Shown here: positions 43,698-52,679 of the stretch, one piece after another
Layout of the letters: each line of letters begins with the position of its first letter
Numbering within the stretch: the stretch's first letter is position 1
DNA from: a bacterium
GTDB taxonomy: Bacteria; Patescibacteria; ABY1; JACQRZ01
NCBI GenBank assembly: GCA_030688365.1
Contig: JAUYIE010000018.1
Span: 43,594 to 107,593 of the forward strand
Reading direction: 5' to 3'
DNA: 64,000 nucleotides
The notes under the pieces: model-generated
What the model saw: the letters and a program-made list of their open reading frames with translations, nothing else
The model's database searches: none
What the model was told of the DNA's origin: nothing
Position numbers and translations under genes: made by a program

Positions 43698-44414
43698 TAC
43701 CATTTCTTGCTTATTACTTGTATCCACTGTTTGACCTTTTGAAATAGTAGCAAACAATGTTGTCTCCGTCTTTTGCTCTGCTGATAGACTTGATTTGGCG
43801 TTGACTGAAGCGGCGAGTTCTGCCGGAGTAGATGAGATCGTCGCTGATTCAGCTTTTATCGCTTCAATCTGTGCTGTACGTGCGTCTTCTACGGAAGTAG
43901 TAGGTGCAGGCGTAGCAACAGTCGTCGTATCAGTTGTTGTTGTGTCTGTCGTTGTGTCGGTTGTAGTGTCTGTTGTTGTGTCAGTCGTAGGAGCAGACGT
44001 TGAAGTACCACCACCACCACCGCCAACTACACCGCCACTTGCTGCGGGTGTACTCGCTACAGTACATTCCGTTGCGGTTGGCGTAAATACAACACTCGTA
44101 AGTGGTCCAGTCAACGTTACAGAATTTTGTGATGATGTACATGTCTGCGTGTATGCGCCACCGTTTGTCAAAAGATATCTATCTGCAGACACAACAGTGA
44201 ATGTACTTCCACTAGGAACTGTAACGGTAAAGGTTGTCGCGCCGACATCAAGTTGTGTAGCAACAGACCCCGTAGAGATCGTTAACGTAATATCATTCAC
44301 TGACATGTAAGTGTCTGTACTGTATGTGAGATCCGCTGCTGATGCCAACTGTCCTACTCCTGCGCTTGCAAGCACGAAGACACCAACCACCAGAGAAACT
44401 ATTTTTTTCTTCAT
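43287..44414 (-). CDS. Secreted protein with Thr/Asp linker and shared C-terminal domain
   Basis: 375 residues. Signal peptide at about 1-26 (MKKKIVSLVVGVFVLASAGV). A beta-rich domain (about 27-125) with a Cys pair follows, then GGVVGGGGGG, a linker of TTDTTTDTTTDT-type repeats (about 140-170) and the roughly 200-residue C-terminal region shared with the giant protein. With a small exposed N-terminal domain and the same tail, it looks like a short relative using the same surface attachment or assembly module. It lies 33 bases downstream of the Gly/Ala-rich gene and may be co-transcribed with it. Confidence 0.8.
   Translation of the reverse strand: MKKKIVSLVVGVFVLASAGVGQLASAADLTYSTDTYMSVNDITLTISTGSVATQLDVGATTFTVTVPSGSTFTVVSADRYLLTNGGAYTQTCTSSQNSVTLTGPLTSVVFTPTATECTVASTPAASGGVVGGGGGGTSTSAPTTDTTTDTTTDTTTDTTTTDTTTVATPAPTTSVEDARTAQIEAIKAESATISSTPAELAASVNAKSSLSAEQKTETTLFATISKGQTVDTSNKQEMVAFITYGTPTTLKLGAGERAGVLNSYLAAFGSFPTTESGWSDALKIANGRFPSQTSKAAEDRAKINFKLVYKRAADMKNPNDSAAVTVMGYGLRSVHRNLDSEAAALKTFRAVYGKIATTAREWDVVRAIAYSGAKR
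43900..44010 (-). repeat. Thr/Asp-rich linker coding repeat, copy 2
   Basis: Tandem GTTGTGTCGGTTGTAGT-like units encode TTDTTTD repeats. Such tandem units could change length by slippage. Confidence 0.75.
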
Positions 44415-44447
44415 AAGAAGATTGGTGATATGAATTAGTCTTCGCGA

Positions 44448-47054
44448 TTATTCAATACAGATGTAATTAATGACTTTTGCTGATGCGGTCCACGCCGATG
44501 CTGGAGTAATAGTAAGTGCTGTAGCTGATGTCGTGGCAACAGGTTTAATGGTACCAGCATCCTCAAAATCAGTAGCTGTTGTCGCATCACCTGCTGAAAT
44601 TATACAGACAGGTGCAGCACTATATGTCTTATCAAATGCGAGAATGATAGCATTTGTGTCAGCCGTTGTCGCTGTACGGATCTGCCCACGCATGTCAGTA
44701 CATGTTCCTGCACCATTTCCAGCAGTACAAGTTGGAACTTGTCCAGCATATGTAGCAACAGGTGCTGTTGTCTGCGTTGATCTCAAGTGAGAACCAGCTT
44801 GGTCACCTGCATTGATAATAACCGCGCCGGTTGCGTCACCGATAGTGGTACGCGTTCCTTGACCGATCGTCAATGTAATATTTCCTCCTGCCTTTGAAGC
44901 ATCTTGACCCGCACCGGCAGCACCTGATGCGATTGTTACATTTCCACCCGCACCATCAGTCGTCGCACCGTCTCCACCGGCACCTGCCGTCAGAGTAATC
45001 GCACCACCGGCTCCACCGGTAAGACCTGTTCCCGACCCACCGGCACCGGCGGTAAGAGCGTATGCTCCACCAGCACCGTTTGTACCAGCACCAGTTGAGT
45101 TCACACCACCGGCACCAAGAGTAATAGTCATTGCTCCACCAGCACCAGAATCAGCAGAGGCACCTGTGGCGATTCCACCATCACCTGTATTGATCGCGAG
45201 TGCGCCAGCAGCACCACCAGCTTCTGCTGCGGCAGGAGTACTACCCGCACCTGTTGTTACTGTTATCGCGCCACCAGCTCGTGCTGCCGTACCAGCGGTA
45301 CCACCAGCACCTGATGTGATAGCAATCGCGCCACCTGCAGCATCAGTGCCAGCATCGCCACCTATTATAGAAACTGTACCTGGTACGTTGTCAAGATCTG
45401 CTGTTCCAGACTGGACAGTCACTGCACCTGATACTCCACCAGCCGCAACACCAGAGCCCAAGGTAACCGCACCTGTCGCACCAGCTGTTGATGCTCCGGA
45501 AGCAATCGTAACTGCACCAGATGCACCTGTTGCTGTTTGAGTTCCACCAGTGATAGCTACTGCACCACCGGCACCTGTCGCACCAGCGGCACCACCAGTG
45601 ATAGCAATGGCACCACCGTTACCGGTACCGTTTCCATCACCACCGACAAGACTTGCAACCCCACCAACAGCGTCAGTCGTACCTGCACCACCTGTCACTG
45701 ACACGGCACCACCAGCACCAGAGGTTGCGCCACCAGCACCACCAGTTAATGATCCAGCACCACCGGCACCTGTCGCACCAGCGGCACCTGCTACCAAGGT
45801 AACAGCACCACCGTTACTTGCCAGACGTCCCGCACCAGCGGTAAGTGTTACTGCACCACCAGCCGCGCCTGTCGTACTTGAACCCGCACCAGCTGCACCA
45901 GCGGTAATACTTACTGCACCACCGGCACCTGCTGTACCAGCACCACTTGTCGCTCCACCGGCACCTGCTGTTAAGTTCAATGCACCACCGGCACCTGCTG
46001 TACCAGTTGTATCAGCTCCACCGGCACCAGAAGTTATGGCATAGGCACCACCGGCACCACCGGTACCAACCACTGCACCACCACCTGCACCCAGTGTCCA
46101 TGCTACCCCACCACCGGCACCACCGGTACCAGCATCTGAAGCGGCTCCACCAGCACCAAAAGTTACTGCCAAAGCACCACCGGCACCACCGATACCAGTT
46201 ACGGTGACTCCACCTGCACCTGTTGTTATAGAATGAGCTCCACCTGCACCACCGGTATTATCCAACGTTGCACCACCACCTGCACCCGATACTGAAGTGA
46301 TTGCACCACCGGCTGAAGGAGATGCGATAGCGGTTGTACCCGCTGCACCTGCCGTCATGGTGATTGCACCACCGGCTGCTCCGCCACCCGTACCACCTGC
46401 ACCTGCTGTTACTGCTACCGCACCACCGGCAACGGTGCCTGCACCGTTATTTCCTGCCTGTACTGTAACGGTTCCCGGCACACCTGTTGTTGTTGTTGCA
46501 CCTGATGACAATGTAACTGCACCAGAAGCCGCTGCTGTTGCCGTTCCTGATCCGAGAGTCAAAGCACCCGAAATACCAGCCGAGTTACCTGATGTCAAAG
46601 AAACAGCACCGGTCGTTCCTGAAGTCGTTGTTGTTCCTGATGCGAGAGTCAAAGCACCCGAAGCAGCAGCTATGGCTGTTCCAGAAGCGAGACCGACTGC
46701 ACCCGAAGCGGCGGCAGAAGCACCCGAAGCGAGTGTTAACGCACCAGTCGTTCCTGAAGTCGTTGTTGTTCCCGACTTAAGGTTTACTGCACCTGAATCC
46801 TGTGCGGTACCTGCACCGGAGGTGAGTGTCAACGCACCACCAGTCGCTGCTGTACCTGCACCTGCAGTTGCGGTAATCGCGCCCGCTGAAGCTGCAGTCA
46901 CTGTGTATGCGCCATCAGACGCCACTGTGTTTGCGCTAAATGTAAGCGCCGCCATTGCAGGTTGGGTGATGCCAAACATCAACGCCAACGCCGCGACGCC
47001 AACCACCGGCACAATACGTGCTCGTGTGTGGCGCAAGAAAGAGTGTTCTCTCAT
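44448..47054 (-). CDS. Gly/Ala/Thr-rich repetitive secreted protein
   Basis: 868 residues. Signal peptide about 1-36. Residues from about 40 to 740 are repeats of 14-20 residues: first GALTLxSGTxTxxxSGA, then GGAxxITxGAGGxxxxGxGGA. This pattern suits a stacked beta-helix or beta-roll fibre, superficially like PGRS or trimeric fibre repeats. The last 115 residues are a distinct domain with a Cys-containing TCTAGNGAGTCTDMRGQI segment and an AFDKTYSAAPVCIISAGDA strand pair, reminiscent of fibre-tip domains. Probably an exposed fibre; function not known. Confidence 0.82.
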   Translation of the reverse strand: MREHSFLRHTRARIVPVVGVAALALMFGITQPAMAALTFSANTVASDGAYTVTAASAGAITATAGAGTAATGGALTLTSGAGTAQDSGAVNLKSGTTTTSGTTGALTLASGASAAASGAVGLASGTAIAAASGALTLASGTTTTSGTTGAVSLTSGNSAGISGALTLGSGTATAAASGAVTLSSGATTTTGVPGTVTVQAGNNGAGTVAGGAVAVTAGAGGTGGGAAGGAITMTAGAAGTTAIASPSAGGAITSVSGAGGGATLDNTGGAGGAHSITTGAGGVTVTGIGGAGGALAVTFGAGGAASDAGTGGAGGGVAWTLGAGGGAVVGTGGAGGAYAITSGAGGADTTGTAGAGGALNLTAGAGGATSGAGTAGAGGAVSITAGAAGAGSSTTGAAGGAVTLTAGAGRLASNGGAVTLVAGAAGATGAGGAGSLTGGAGGATSGAGGAVSVTGGAGTTDAVGGVASLVGGDGNGTGNGGAIAITGGAAGATGAGGAVAITGGTQTATGASGAVTIASGASTAGATGAVTLGSGVAAGGVSGAVTVQSGTADLDNVPGTVSIIGGDAGTDAAGGAIAITSGAGGTAGTAARAGGAITVTTGAGSTPAAAEAGGAAGALAINTGDGGIATGASADSGAGGAMTITLGAGGVNSTGAGTNGAGGAYALTAGAGGSGTGLTGGAGGAITLTAGAGGDGATTDGAGGNVTIASGAAGAGQDASKAGGNITLTIGQGTRTTIGDATGAVIINAGDQAGSHLRSTQTTAPVATYAGQVPTCTAGNGAGTCTDMRGQIRTATTADTNAIILAFDKTYSAAPVCIISAGDATTATDFEDAGTIKPVATTSATALTITPASAWTASAKVINYICIE
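44840..46940 (-). repeat. Tandem short repeats inside the Gly/Ala-rich gene
   Basis: On the plus strand, units such as GCACCACCGGCACCTG recur dozens of times with variation. The long plus-strand ORFs here are by-products of the skewed sequence. The repeat would be prone to recombination and assembly error. Confidence 0.85.
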
Positions 47055-47204
47055 AGCTTGTAAGCTTATTAATATTAAAAATCAAAACACAAAATAATTT
47101 TTGCCTTCGTAAGTAAGCAGCTGTCAAACAGTATAGCACTTTTTCTCATGAACTCACCTGTTGATAACATTATTTATCATTTTTCTGCAAAAAAAATATA
47201 AATG

Positions 47205-47849
47205 CTATGGTAAAGCACTTATATCCACTTCATCACCAAGTTGTATGCCGTTCCTTTGGATAAACCCAGCCGGTACTTCCAAAATATAGTTTATTGGCAC
47301 GTTTGGCTCAAAAGTATCAGGCACACTTTGAGAAGAAATCTCTGCTTTCATATCCACCACAAGACGACTATCATTTATCCAGATAAGATCCACATCAAAG
47401 ATCATACCTTCCGCACTATAACTATATCGGCTGGGATTGCTTAACACATACAACATACCATGCCCCCGCGGTGGTGCATCTCGGCCAACCAGCCCTTTTT
47501 CCTGTTTTGCACGCGTATCAGCTACTTCAACAGTCATGGGGATATCAGCAATAGTAATCGGTATTTCTTTAAAATCATCAGGACTGTCTGTACTTGATAC
47601 ATCAAGAGAATCACCAGCACCGTCTGGTGTCAAGCTATATGGCGTTGTAATAATACCTTCCCCGCTAGAGAGAGGTATCTCACCTGAAACTGCCGATTCA
47701 GAAATATCTGCCGTTATTAGATCATCGGTGTTTTTCATAGTAGTCGGTACAGAGGATGTGGCTGTCCTACCAAAAATCAACCACCCTGCAACCGCAACCA
47801 AAAGCACTATAACAATAGCTATTCCTATGTAAAACGTCTTTGCTGTCAT
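47205..47849 (-). CDS. DUF192 family protein, membrane anchored
   Basis: 214 residues from ATG 47849 (a GTG lies 9 bases upstream). One N-terminal span (about 5-27), an acidic Ser/Thr linker, then the DUF192 (COG1430) domain: VEVADTRAKQEKGLVGR, GMLYVLSN, EGMIFDVDLIWIND and VPAGFIQRNGIQLGD. The family is widespread but biochemically uncharacterised. It adjoins the small anchored protein gene with a 9-base gap. Confidence 0.85.
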   Translation of the reverse strand: MTAKTFYIGIAIVIVLLVAVAGWLIFGRTATSSVPTTMKNTDDLITADISESAVSGEIPLSSGEGIITTPYSLTPDGAGDSLDVSSTDSPDDFKEIPITIADIPMTVEVADTRAKQEKGLVGRDAPPRGHGMLYVLSNPSRYSYSAEGMIFDVDLIWINDSRLVVDMKAEISSQSVPDTFEPNVPINYILEVPAGFIQRNGIQLGDEVDISALP

Positions 47850-47858
47850 ATTACCCAC

Positions 47859-48233
47859 TTATTTTCCCGCTTTTTTCAGAGCATCTGCTGCAGGACTGGT
47901 ATCATCAAGCGTTCCATAAAACATCACATTTGATTCATTGATATAGAGATCTTGTGGTGCCCAGACCGCTTCTGATAACGGTACGAGTTGGAAAGTATCT
48001 TTTTCACCTTCTGCGCCAGCGGTCACGGACAAGAAATAGCCATTTGTCATCTTCAACCGAGGAAATGTCGTAAGTTTACCCACATAAATCTGTCCTGTCT
48101 GCAGATATACCAATGAATATCCATCCCCTTCTTTGTTCCACATCTTCTTATACCCAAAATAACCAAGGATAAGCAATACGATGATGATCACTACAGTCAC
48201 TGTAGTCTTTGACCCAAGAGATTTCATTTTCAT
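47859..48233 (-). CDS. Small membrane-anchored protein, Patescibacteria-type
   Basis: 124 residues from ATG 48233. One span (about 10-30) precedes a soluble domain with YSLVYLQTGQIYVGKLTTFPRLKMTNGYFL and DLYINESNVMFYGTLDD. From memory such short proteins recur in Parcubacteria; I know no function. A longer frame (from 48338) adds an extra hydrophobic stretch but starts inside the S-layer terminator region and is less likely. Confidence 0.65.
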   Translation of the reverse strand: MKMKSLGSKTTVTVVIIIVLLILGYFGYKKMWNKEGDGYSLVYLQTGQIYVGKLTTFPRLKMTNGYFLSVTAGAEGEKDTFQLVPLSEAVWAPQDLYINESNVMFYGTLDDTSPAADALKKAGK

Positions 48234-48339
48234 AGAAACAATGCCGTTAAGTATGAATAAAAATAAGTATATACAGTATACCAACCACAAGATCAGTGTC
48301 AACAAAAAATAACTGCGCGTGTTACTACATATCCACAAA

Positions 48340-48372
48340 AAAAGACCCTCGCCATAATGACGAGGGTCTTTT
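48340..48372 (-). terminator. Terminator of the S-layer-like gene
   Basis: Perfect 12-base stem (AAAAGACCCTCG / CGAGGGTCTTTT) with a 9-base loop and a following T-run on the minus strand. Confidence 0.88.
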
Positions 48373-48428
48373 GCGCGTAGTCATGATGTCTTTATCACAT
48401 CATAAGCGCGAATACGTTATTTCGAGGA

Positions 48429-51400
48429 TTAGTAGCTAAGCGTACCACCAAGGACAGGCATGTTTCTGGTATTTGTAATAACACCATAGTTTACCTGGTC
48501 GTCCCAGTTGATATCAGCAACACCGGCGATATCAGCACGAAGTGTTTCGTCTGATGTCGCACCTGTGGTGTCACCTTTGACGACAAACTTCATGGTCGTA
48601 CCAGCAGCGATGCTTTGGCCAATAGTACCAGTGTATGCGATTGCCGCACTGTTCTGGTTGTTGGTTATAGCATTAGCTGCGGTAGCGCTCAAGTAGTTGA
48701 AGCCAATCGTCGCGTTGTTACTCAACTGACAAGCAGTGGTCGTAAGTTGAGTTGCGTTGGCGATTGCAGTAACCACACAGCCGGAATCACGGGTGACAGC
48801 AGTACCAGTAGAGTCATATCCCATGACATCTACCGTATCGCCGATAGCAAATCCACTAGTGCTTGCGACAGTGACAGTTGTGACAGTGTCAGCCAAGTCC
48901 GCGGTAAGCAAGCTTTGCGCACCGAAATACAGTTTACCAACACCTGGTTGAGCTGGTGCGTAGGTGACACCGACATCTATACCAGCATAGCCGGAAATCG
49001 TACCGACAACAGTGATAGTAATGACAGTCGCTGATACCGCGGTCACAATACCGCGCAACGTGGTTGTTACAGACGTATCATTGACTAACACGGTCGCACC
49101 GACGGGAATACCATCCCAGTCACCGGAAGTACCGGTAACAGCGAGAGATTGACCGTCTACCGCCGCGGAAACACTCACGAGATCCTGTACAGACGTTTCT
49201 GTAGCAAGAGGATTGATAGTGTCAGTACTCTTATAGAGATTAGCATTTCCTGTACCTGTCGTGTCAACAGAACCGGAAATAGTAAGAGCAGCGTTGTTTA
49301 AGATCGCAGCATATCCACTGTTTGCAACCGCATCAAACTCTAAGATACTTGCACCAGCTCCAGCAACAGCTGTACCTGAAGGTGACGAAGATGCCTTATC
49401 AACAACAACAAGAGTTCTGTAGATCACCTGTGCAGTACCGGTTGCAGAAGTCACAGTTTCATCAATACCTTGACCTGACTGTGCGCCACGAGTCGTGACG
49501 TTTGCGTTAGACGCGATATTGAGAGTATGTGAGCCACCGGAAACAGCTGAACCAAAGGATCCGACAGAACCCTTAAGGGTCAAAACTTTTGTCGTATTCT
49601 TTGGAATCACCCAGTTTGATGCCAATGTAAACGTTGCCGTTCCATCGGATTGCGCACTCAATGACGCAACAGTGCCAAGCAATGTTGAACCATCATACAA
49701 CTTCAAGTTGGAGAGAGAACCTCCATAAGATGTTGTATCAGTGATTACGATTGATGAAACATTAGCATCTTCTGGTGAACCAGCGGTAAAGTCAAAGATA
49801 GCTAATGTTTGATCGGTGTTACCCATGACGAGTTGACCTGCAACAGGAGTGGAAGCATTGGCAGTAATAGTCAATGTTCCAGTAGAAGCGATCACCAATG
49901 TCTGCAATGAGACAGCGGTCAATGCGGTTGTCGCGTCAGTACTTGTATTTGATCCAGTCGCTGTAGCGCTGACAAACTCAAGTCCGACTTCAGCAGTCGC
50001 ATATCCATCAGCACCAGTCAAAATGTCTGCGTATGCATCAATCACATATTGTCCGCCTGCAGGGATATTCACTGTAGGTGAGAGACTAAATGTGAAGTCA
50101 GCATCAGCAGCACTTGACAAAGTACCTTGGACAGGAGCGAGTGCCACACCCTCATGCATCAGTACAAGATTCTGAAAGTTGCCCCCAAAATTTGAAGTCG
50201 CATCAGCGTCTTCATCTCCGAGTACAACCTGTGTGAGATTGACTGATTCACCTGAACCGGCAGTAAGAACAAGAGAACCGACCTTAATATTCGTCGCACC
50301 AACCACACCAGTAGGAGTAATTAATGACGAGTCAGCTACTGAAGTATTCTTTGCTCTACTCAATGCACCTGTCTGTGCGGTCAATGTGAGACCCGTTGCA
50401 GCTGAAGTAGCGACATTGGTCAAAGATGTCTGACCCGTCGCGTCTGTTGAACCCGCAACAAGACTGACAGTGATAGTATCGTTCGCTGCGAGAGCTGTTC
50501 CTGTATTGGTGGTTGTATCAGCACGATACTCAAATACACCGGTAGTACCAGCAGGGATAACAACAGTGTTACCCAACGAATATACTTCAGTTGTTACATC
50601 TGCGACAACAGTATCAGTAGTACCTACCTGTGAACCGTTGTAGTACAACTTACCATTATCTAGTTCGTCTGTAGCATCAAGATCAATCACTGAATTCACA
50701 CTCACCCTGACATACGTAACCTTGATGTCCTCACCATTTGCTTTGTAATCAAAGCGGGCGAGTGCTTGGTCCGTCATACCAGCAGCAATGTTGCCTGAAG
50801 GTGCGTCGGCTGAACGTGAAACAGTTAATGTACCGTTATTGATGTTGGTACCATCACCTGATGGATCTGGATCAGCAACAGTAAAGGCCGCTCCTGCCAA
50901 TGCTGGGGTTGTATCTACACCGTAGTTGGTGTCAGTTGATACAAAGTCAGCAGTTGAACGAATGGTGAACTTGAATGCACGACCAGTACCTTTTGAAACA
51001 ATACCCATCAAAACAAATACTTTGTTTTGTCCGGATGCGATTTCATAAGGAGTAGCAGACAAATCAAACGTAACTTTATTGTCTGAACCAATCTGTGCCG
51101 TTGATCCTACCTGTGCTCCACCGACAGTCAACATCAAGTCTTGGATAGCATCAGTGGAGATCGTTCCCACCATTGTGAGGACAATCTTCTTGATTTGCAT
51201 CTTCTGACTGTTTGCGACAGTAGTGAATCTCCACAATTCTTGTGAGTTTGCGCTTGGATCAATCGTTGCGGGGAAGGTAGTTGGAGCGGGGGTAATGTTG
51301 ATATACCCAAGATCAGTGATAGCAGCGATGCTAAAACTGTTACCAGACATAGGATAACTTCCTGCGACGGTACCACCTGGCATCATGGTGATGTCAGAAG

Positions 51401-52514
51401 CAGCATTTACAGAAAAGTTAATTGTCTTGGTTCCTGAAAGAGCGGCAGCAATGTTTACACCCACCCAGATGGTCTTTGAACCACCTGCAGGGATAGAGAA
51501 CAAACCAGCTGCATTGTTGAAGGTAAAGACCTTACTGGAAGATCCTGACACTTCTGCAAGTTTGGTTGAACCCTCATAGAGGTAAAGATTGTTCACATCT
51601 GCGTCAACAGACACGCCACCTCGGGTTAATTTCAAGGTATTGATTGTCTGTGCCGCTGAAGTGCCGTTTGCAAAATTGAGCTTCAAAATAGGAGCAGCGT
51701 TTTGCATTACCAATGCGTCATCAGACAAAAGTGTGCCTGATGCCGGTGTGTCAGATGCTACGGATACAGTCAATGCGCCGGTAACGGGGACAGGAGTCGT
51801 TCCATTGCTCATAAATGTTGCAATGGAGCTTTCCATACCAGTGATACTGGTACCTACTGCCAACGTGTTGAAAACTGTGTCAGAGACAGTCTGAATGAAT
51901 TCAGAGCGGAAGTTATTTGCGGTGAACGCATTGAAGTCCGCGATTTTTCGCTTTGTTGTACCATCAGCATAATAAATATCTGATGATGATGCTGTCTTGA
52001 TGAGACTTCCTGCAGACGGGGTTGAAGTAATAATACTGTCACCCGACGTGTAGTTGGTGAAGAATGCATCGTTGACGTCATCAATCTGTTGATTCCAATT
52101 TGATCCATAAAGATCCATGGCGATTTGCTCGTTGGATACCCAACGAAGCTTGCCGCCTGGTTCTACTGCGTATACTTTTGGATCAGTGGTAATTTTCACG
52201 AGACGGGTACCTGCTCGATATACGACGTTACCGCCGATCGAGAGTGCTTGCAATTCCGCATCAGTGATTGTTTTCACTTGTGAGAAATCAGCAAACCAGG
52301 TCTTAAATGTTTTTTCATTAGGAAAAACATAACGCTTACCATCAGAACCATAGTAGTATACGGCTGCGCCTGAGGCCTTGATGAGGTCACCTGCTGCCAA
52401 TGTTGTAGCCGCACTTACGGGTACAATGGAAGCAAACCCCATAGACCACAACACAGTGGTTGCCATTACAGCTGTGGTAAGAGCTTGTTTACCTGCTTTT
52501 AATACTTTTGACAT
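48429..52514 (-). CDS. S-layer-like major surface protein
   Basis: 1361 residues from ATG 52514, chosen because AAGGAAAG precedes it. Signal peptide ends near residue 37 (VPVSAATTL). Residues about 40-215 hold two copies of a repeat seen in Patescibacteria surface proteins: ASGAAVYYYGSDGKRYVFPNEKTF with KTITDAELQAL, VYRAGTRLVKITTDPKVYAV and LRWVSNEQIAMDLYGSNW, then a shorter copy (YYADGTTKRKIADFNAF). The remaining 1100 residues are consecutive beta-sandwich domains, each with an IxxLKLxxGxxxLxxxxLYxGS-type core. Probably the main envelope lattice protein. Preceded by sigma and DUF5667 genes. Confidence 0.85.
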   Translation of the reverse strand: MSKVLKAGKQALTTAVMATTVLWSMGFASIVPVSAATTLAAGDLIKASGAAVYYYGSDGKRYVFPNEKTFKTWFADFSQVKTITDAELQALSIGGNVVYRAGTRLVKITTDPKVYAVEPGGKLRWVSNEQIAMDLYGSNWNQQIDDVNDAFFTNYTSGDSIITSTPSAGSLIKTASSSDIYYADGTTKRKIADFNAFTANNFRSEFIQTVSDTVFNTLAVGTSITGMESSIATFMSNGTTPVPVTGALTVSVASDTPASGTLLSDDALVMQNAAPILKLNFANGTSAAQTINTLKLTRGGVSVDADVNNLYLYEGSTKLAEVSGSSSKVFTFNNAAGLFSIPAGGSKTIWVGVNIAAALSGTKTINFSVNAASDITMMPGGTVAGSYPMSGNSFSIAAITDLGYINITPAPTTFPATIDPSANSQELWRFTTVANSQKMQIKKIVLTMVGTISTDAIQDLMLTVGGAQVGSTAQIGSDNKVTFDLSATPYEIASGQNKVFVLMGIVSKGTGRAFKFTIRSTADFVSTDTNYGVDTTPALAGAAFTVADPDPSGDGTNINNGTLTVSRSADAPSGNIAAGMTDQALARFDYKANGEDIKVTYVRVSVNSVIDLDATDELDNGKLYYNGSQVGTTDTVVADVTTEVYSLGNTVVIPAGTTGVFEYRADTTTNTGTALAANDTITVSLVAGSTDATGQTSLTNVATSAATGLTLTAQTGALSRAKNTSVADSSLITPTGVVGATNIKVGSLVLTAGSGESVNLTQVVLGDEDADATSNFGGNFQNLVLMHEGVALAPVQGTLSSAADADFTFSLSPTVNIPAGGQYVIDAYADILTGADGYATAEVGLEFVSATATGSNTSTDATTALTAVSLQTLVIASTGTLTITANASTPVAGQLVMGNTDQTLAIFDFTAGSPEDANVSSIVITDTTSYGGSLSNLKLYDGSTLLGTVASLSAQSDGTATFTLASNWVIPKNTTKVLTLKGSVGSFGSAVSGGSHTLNIASNANVTTRGAQSGQGIDETVTSATGTAQVIYRTLVVVDKASSSPSGTAVAGAGASILEFDAVANSGYAAILNNAALTISGSVDTTGTGNANLYKSTDTINPLATETSVQDLVSVSAAVDGQSLAVTGTSGDWDGIPVGATVLVNDTSVTTTLRGIVTAVSATVITITVVGTISGYAGIDVGVTYAPAQPGVGKLYFGAQSLLTADLADTVTTVTVASTSGFAIGDTVDVMGYDSTGTAVTRDSGCVVTAIANATQLTTTACQLSNNATIGFNYLSATAANAITNNQNSAAIAYTGTIGQSIAAGTTMKFVVKGDTTGATSDETLRADIAGVADINWDDQVNYGVITNTRNMPVLGGTLSY

Positions 52515-52679
52515 AAAGTCTTTCCTTTCGTAGTTATTATTAGTGACCATCTCCAGCGAACCTTTGCGATTCCTTTGAGGAAAAGCGGTCTCGACCTTTA
52601 CTGAAGCGGACTAGATACGGCTTTTAAAAAAGTTGCCCTTTTTAAGTTTCGTGCCTAGATTTTAAACAAAGGGGAGTTT
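52515..52679 (-). promoter_or_regulatory. Long leader of the S-layer-like gene
   Basis: 165 bases with an AAGGAAAG ribosome site about 5 bases from the ATG. An A/T-rich imperfect hairpin (CTTAAAAAG / CTTTTTTAAAAG near 52621-52646) could end the DUF5667 transcript. No clear sigma-70 promoter was found, which leaves room for an ECF-type promoter. Confidence 0.4.

Noticed and set aside
44840..46940. CRISPR-like array suggested by many short recurring units on the plus strand
   Set aside because: Units are in-frame codon repeats of a Gly/Ala protein without unique spacers, and no cas genes are near.
45166..47097. Several long plus-strand ORFs (up to 266 codons) with Pro/Ala-rich translations
   Set aside because: They are antisense shadows of the Gly/Ala-rich gene, created by its skewed GGT/GCN codons; no ribosome sites.
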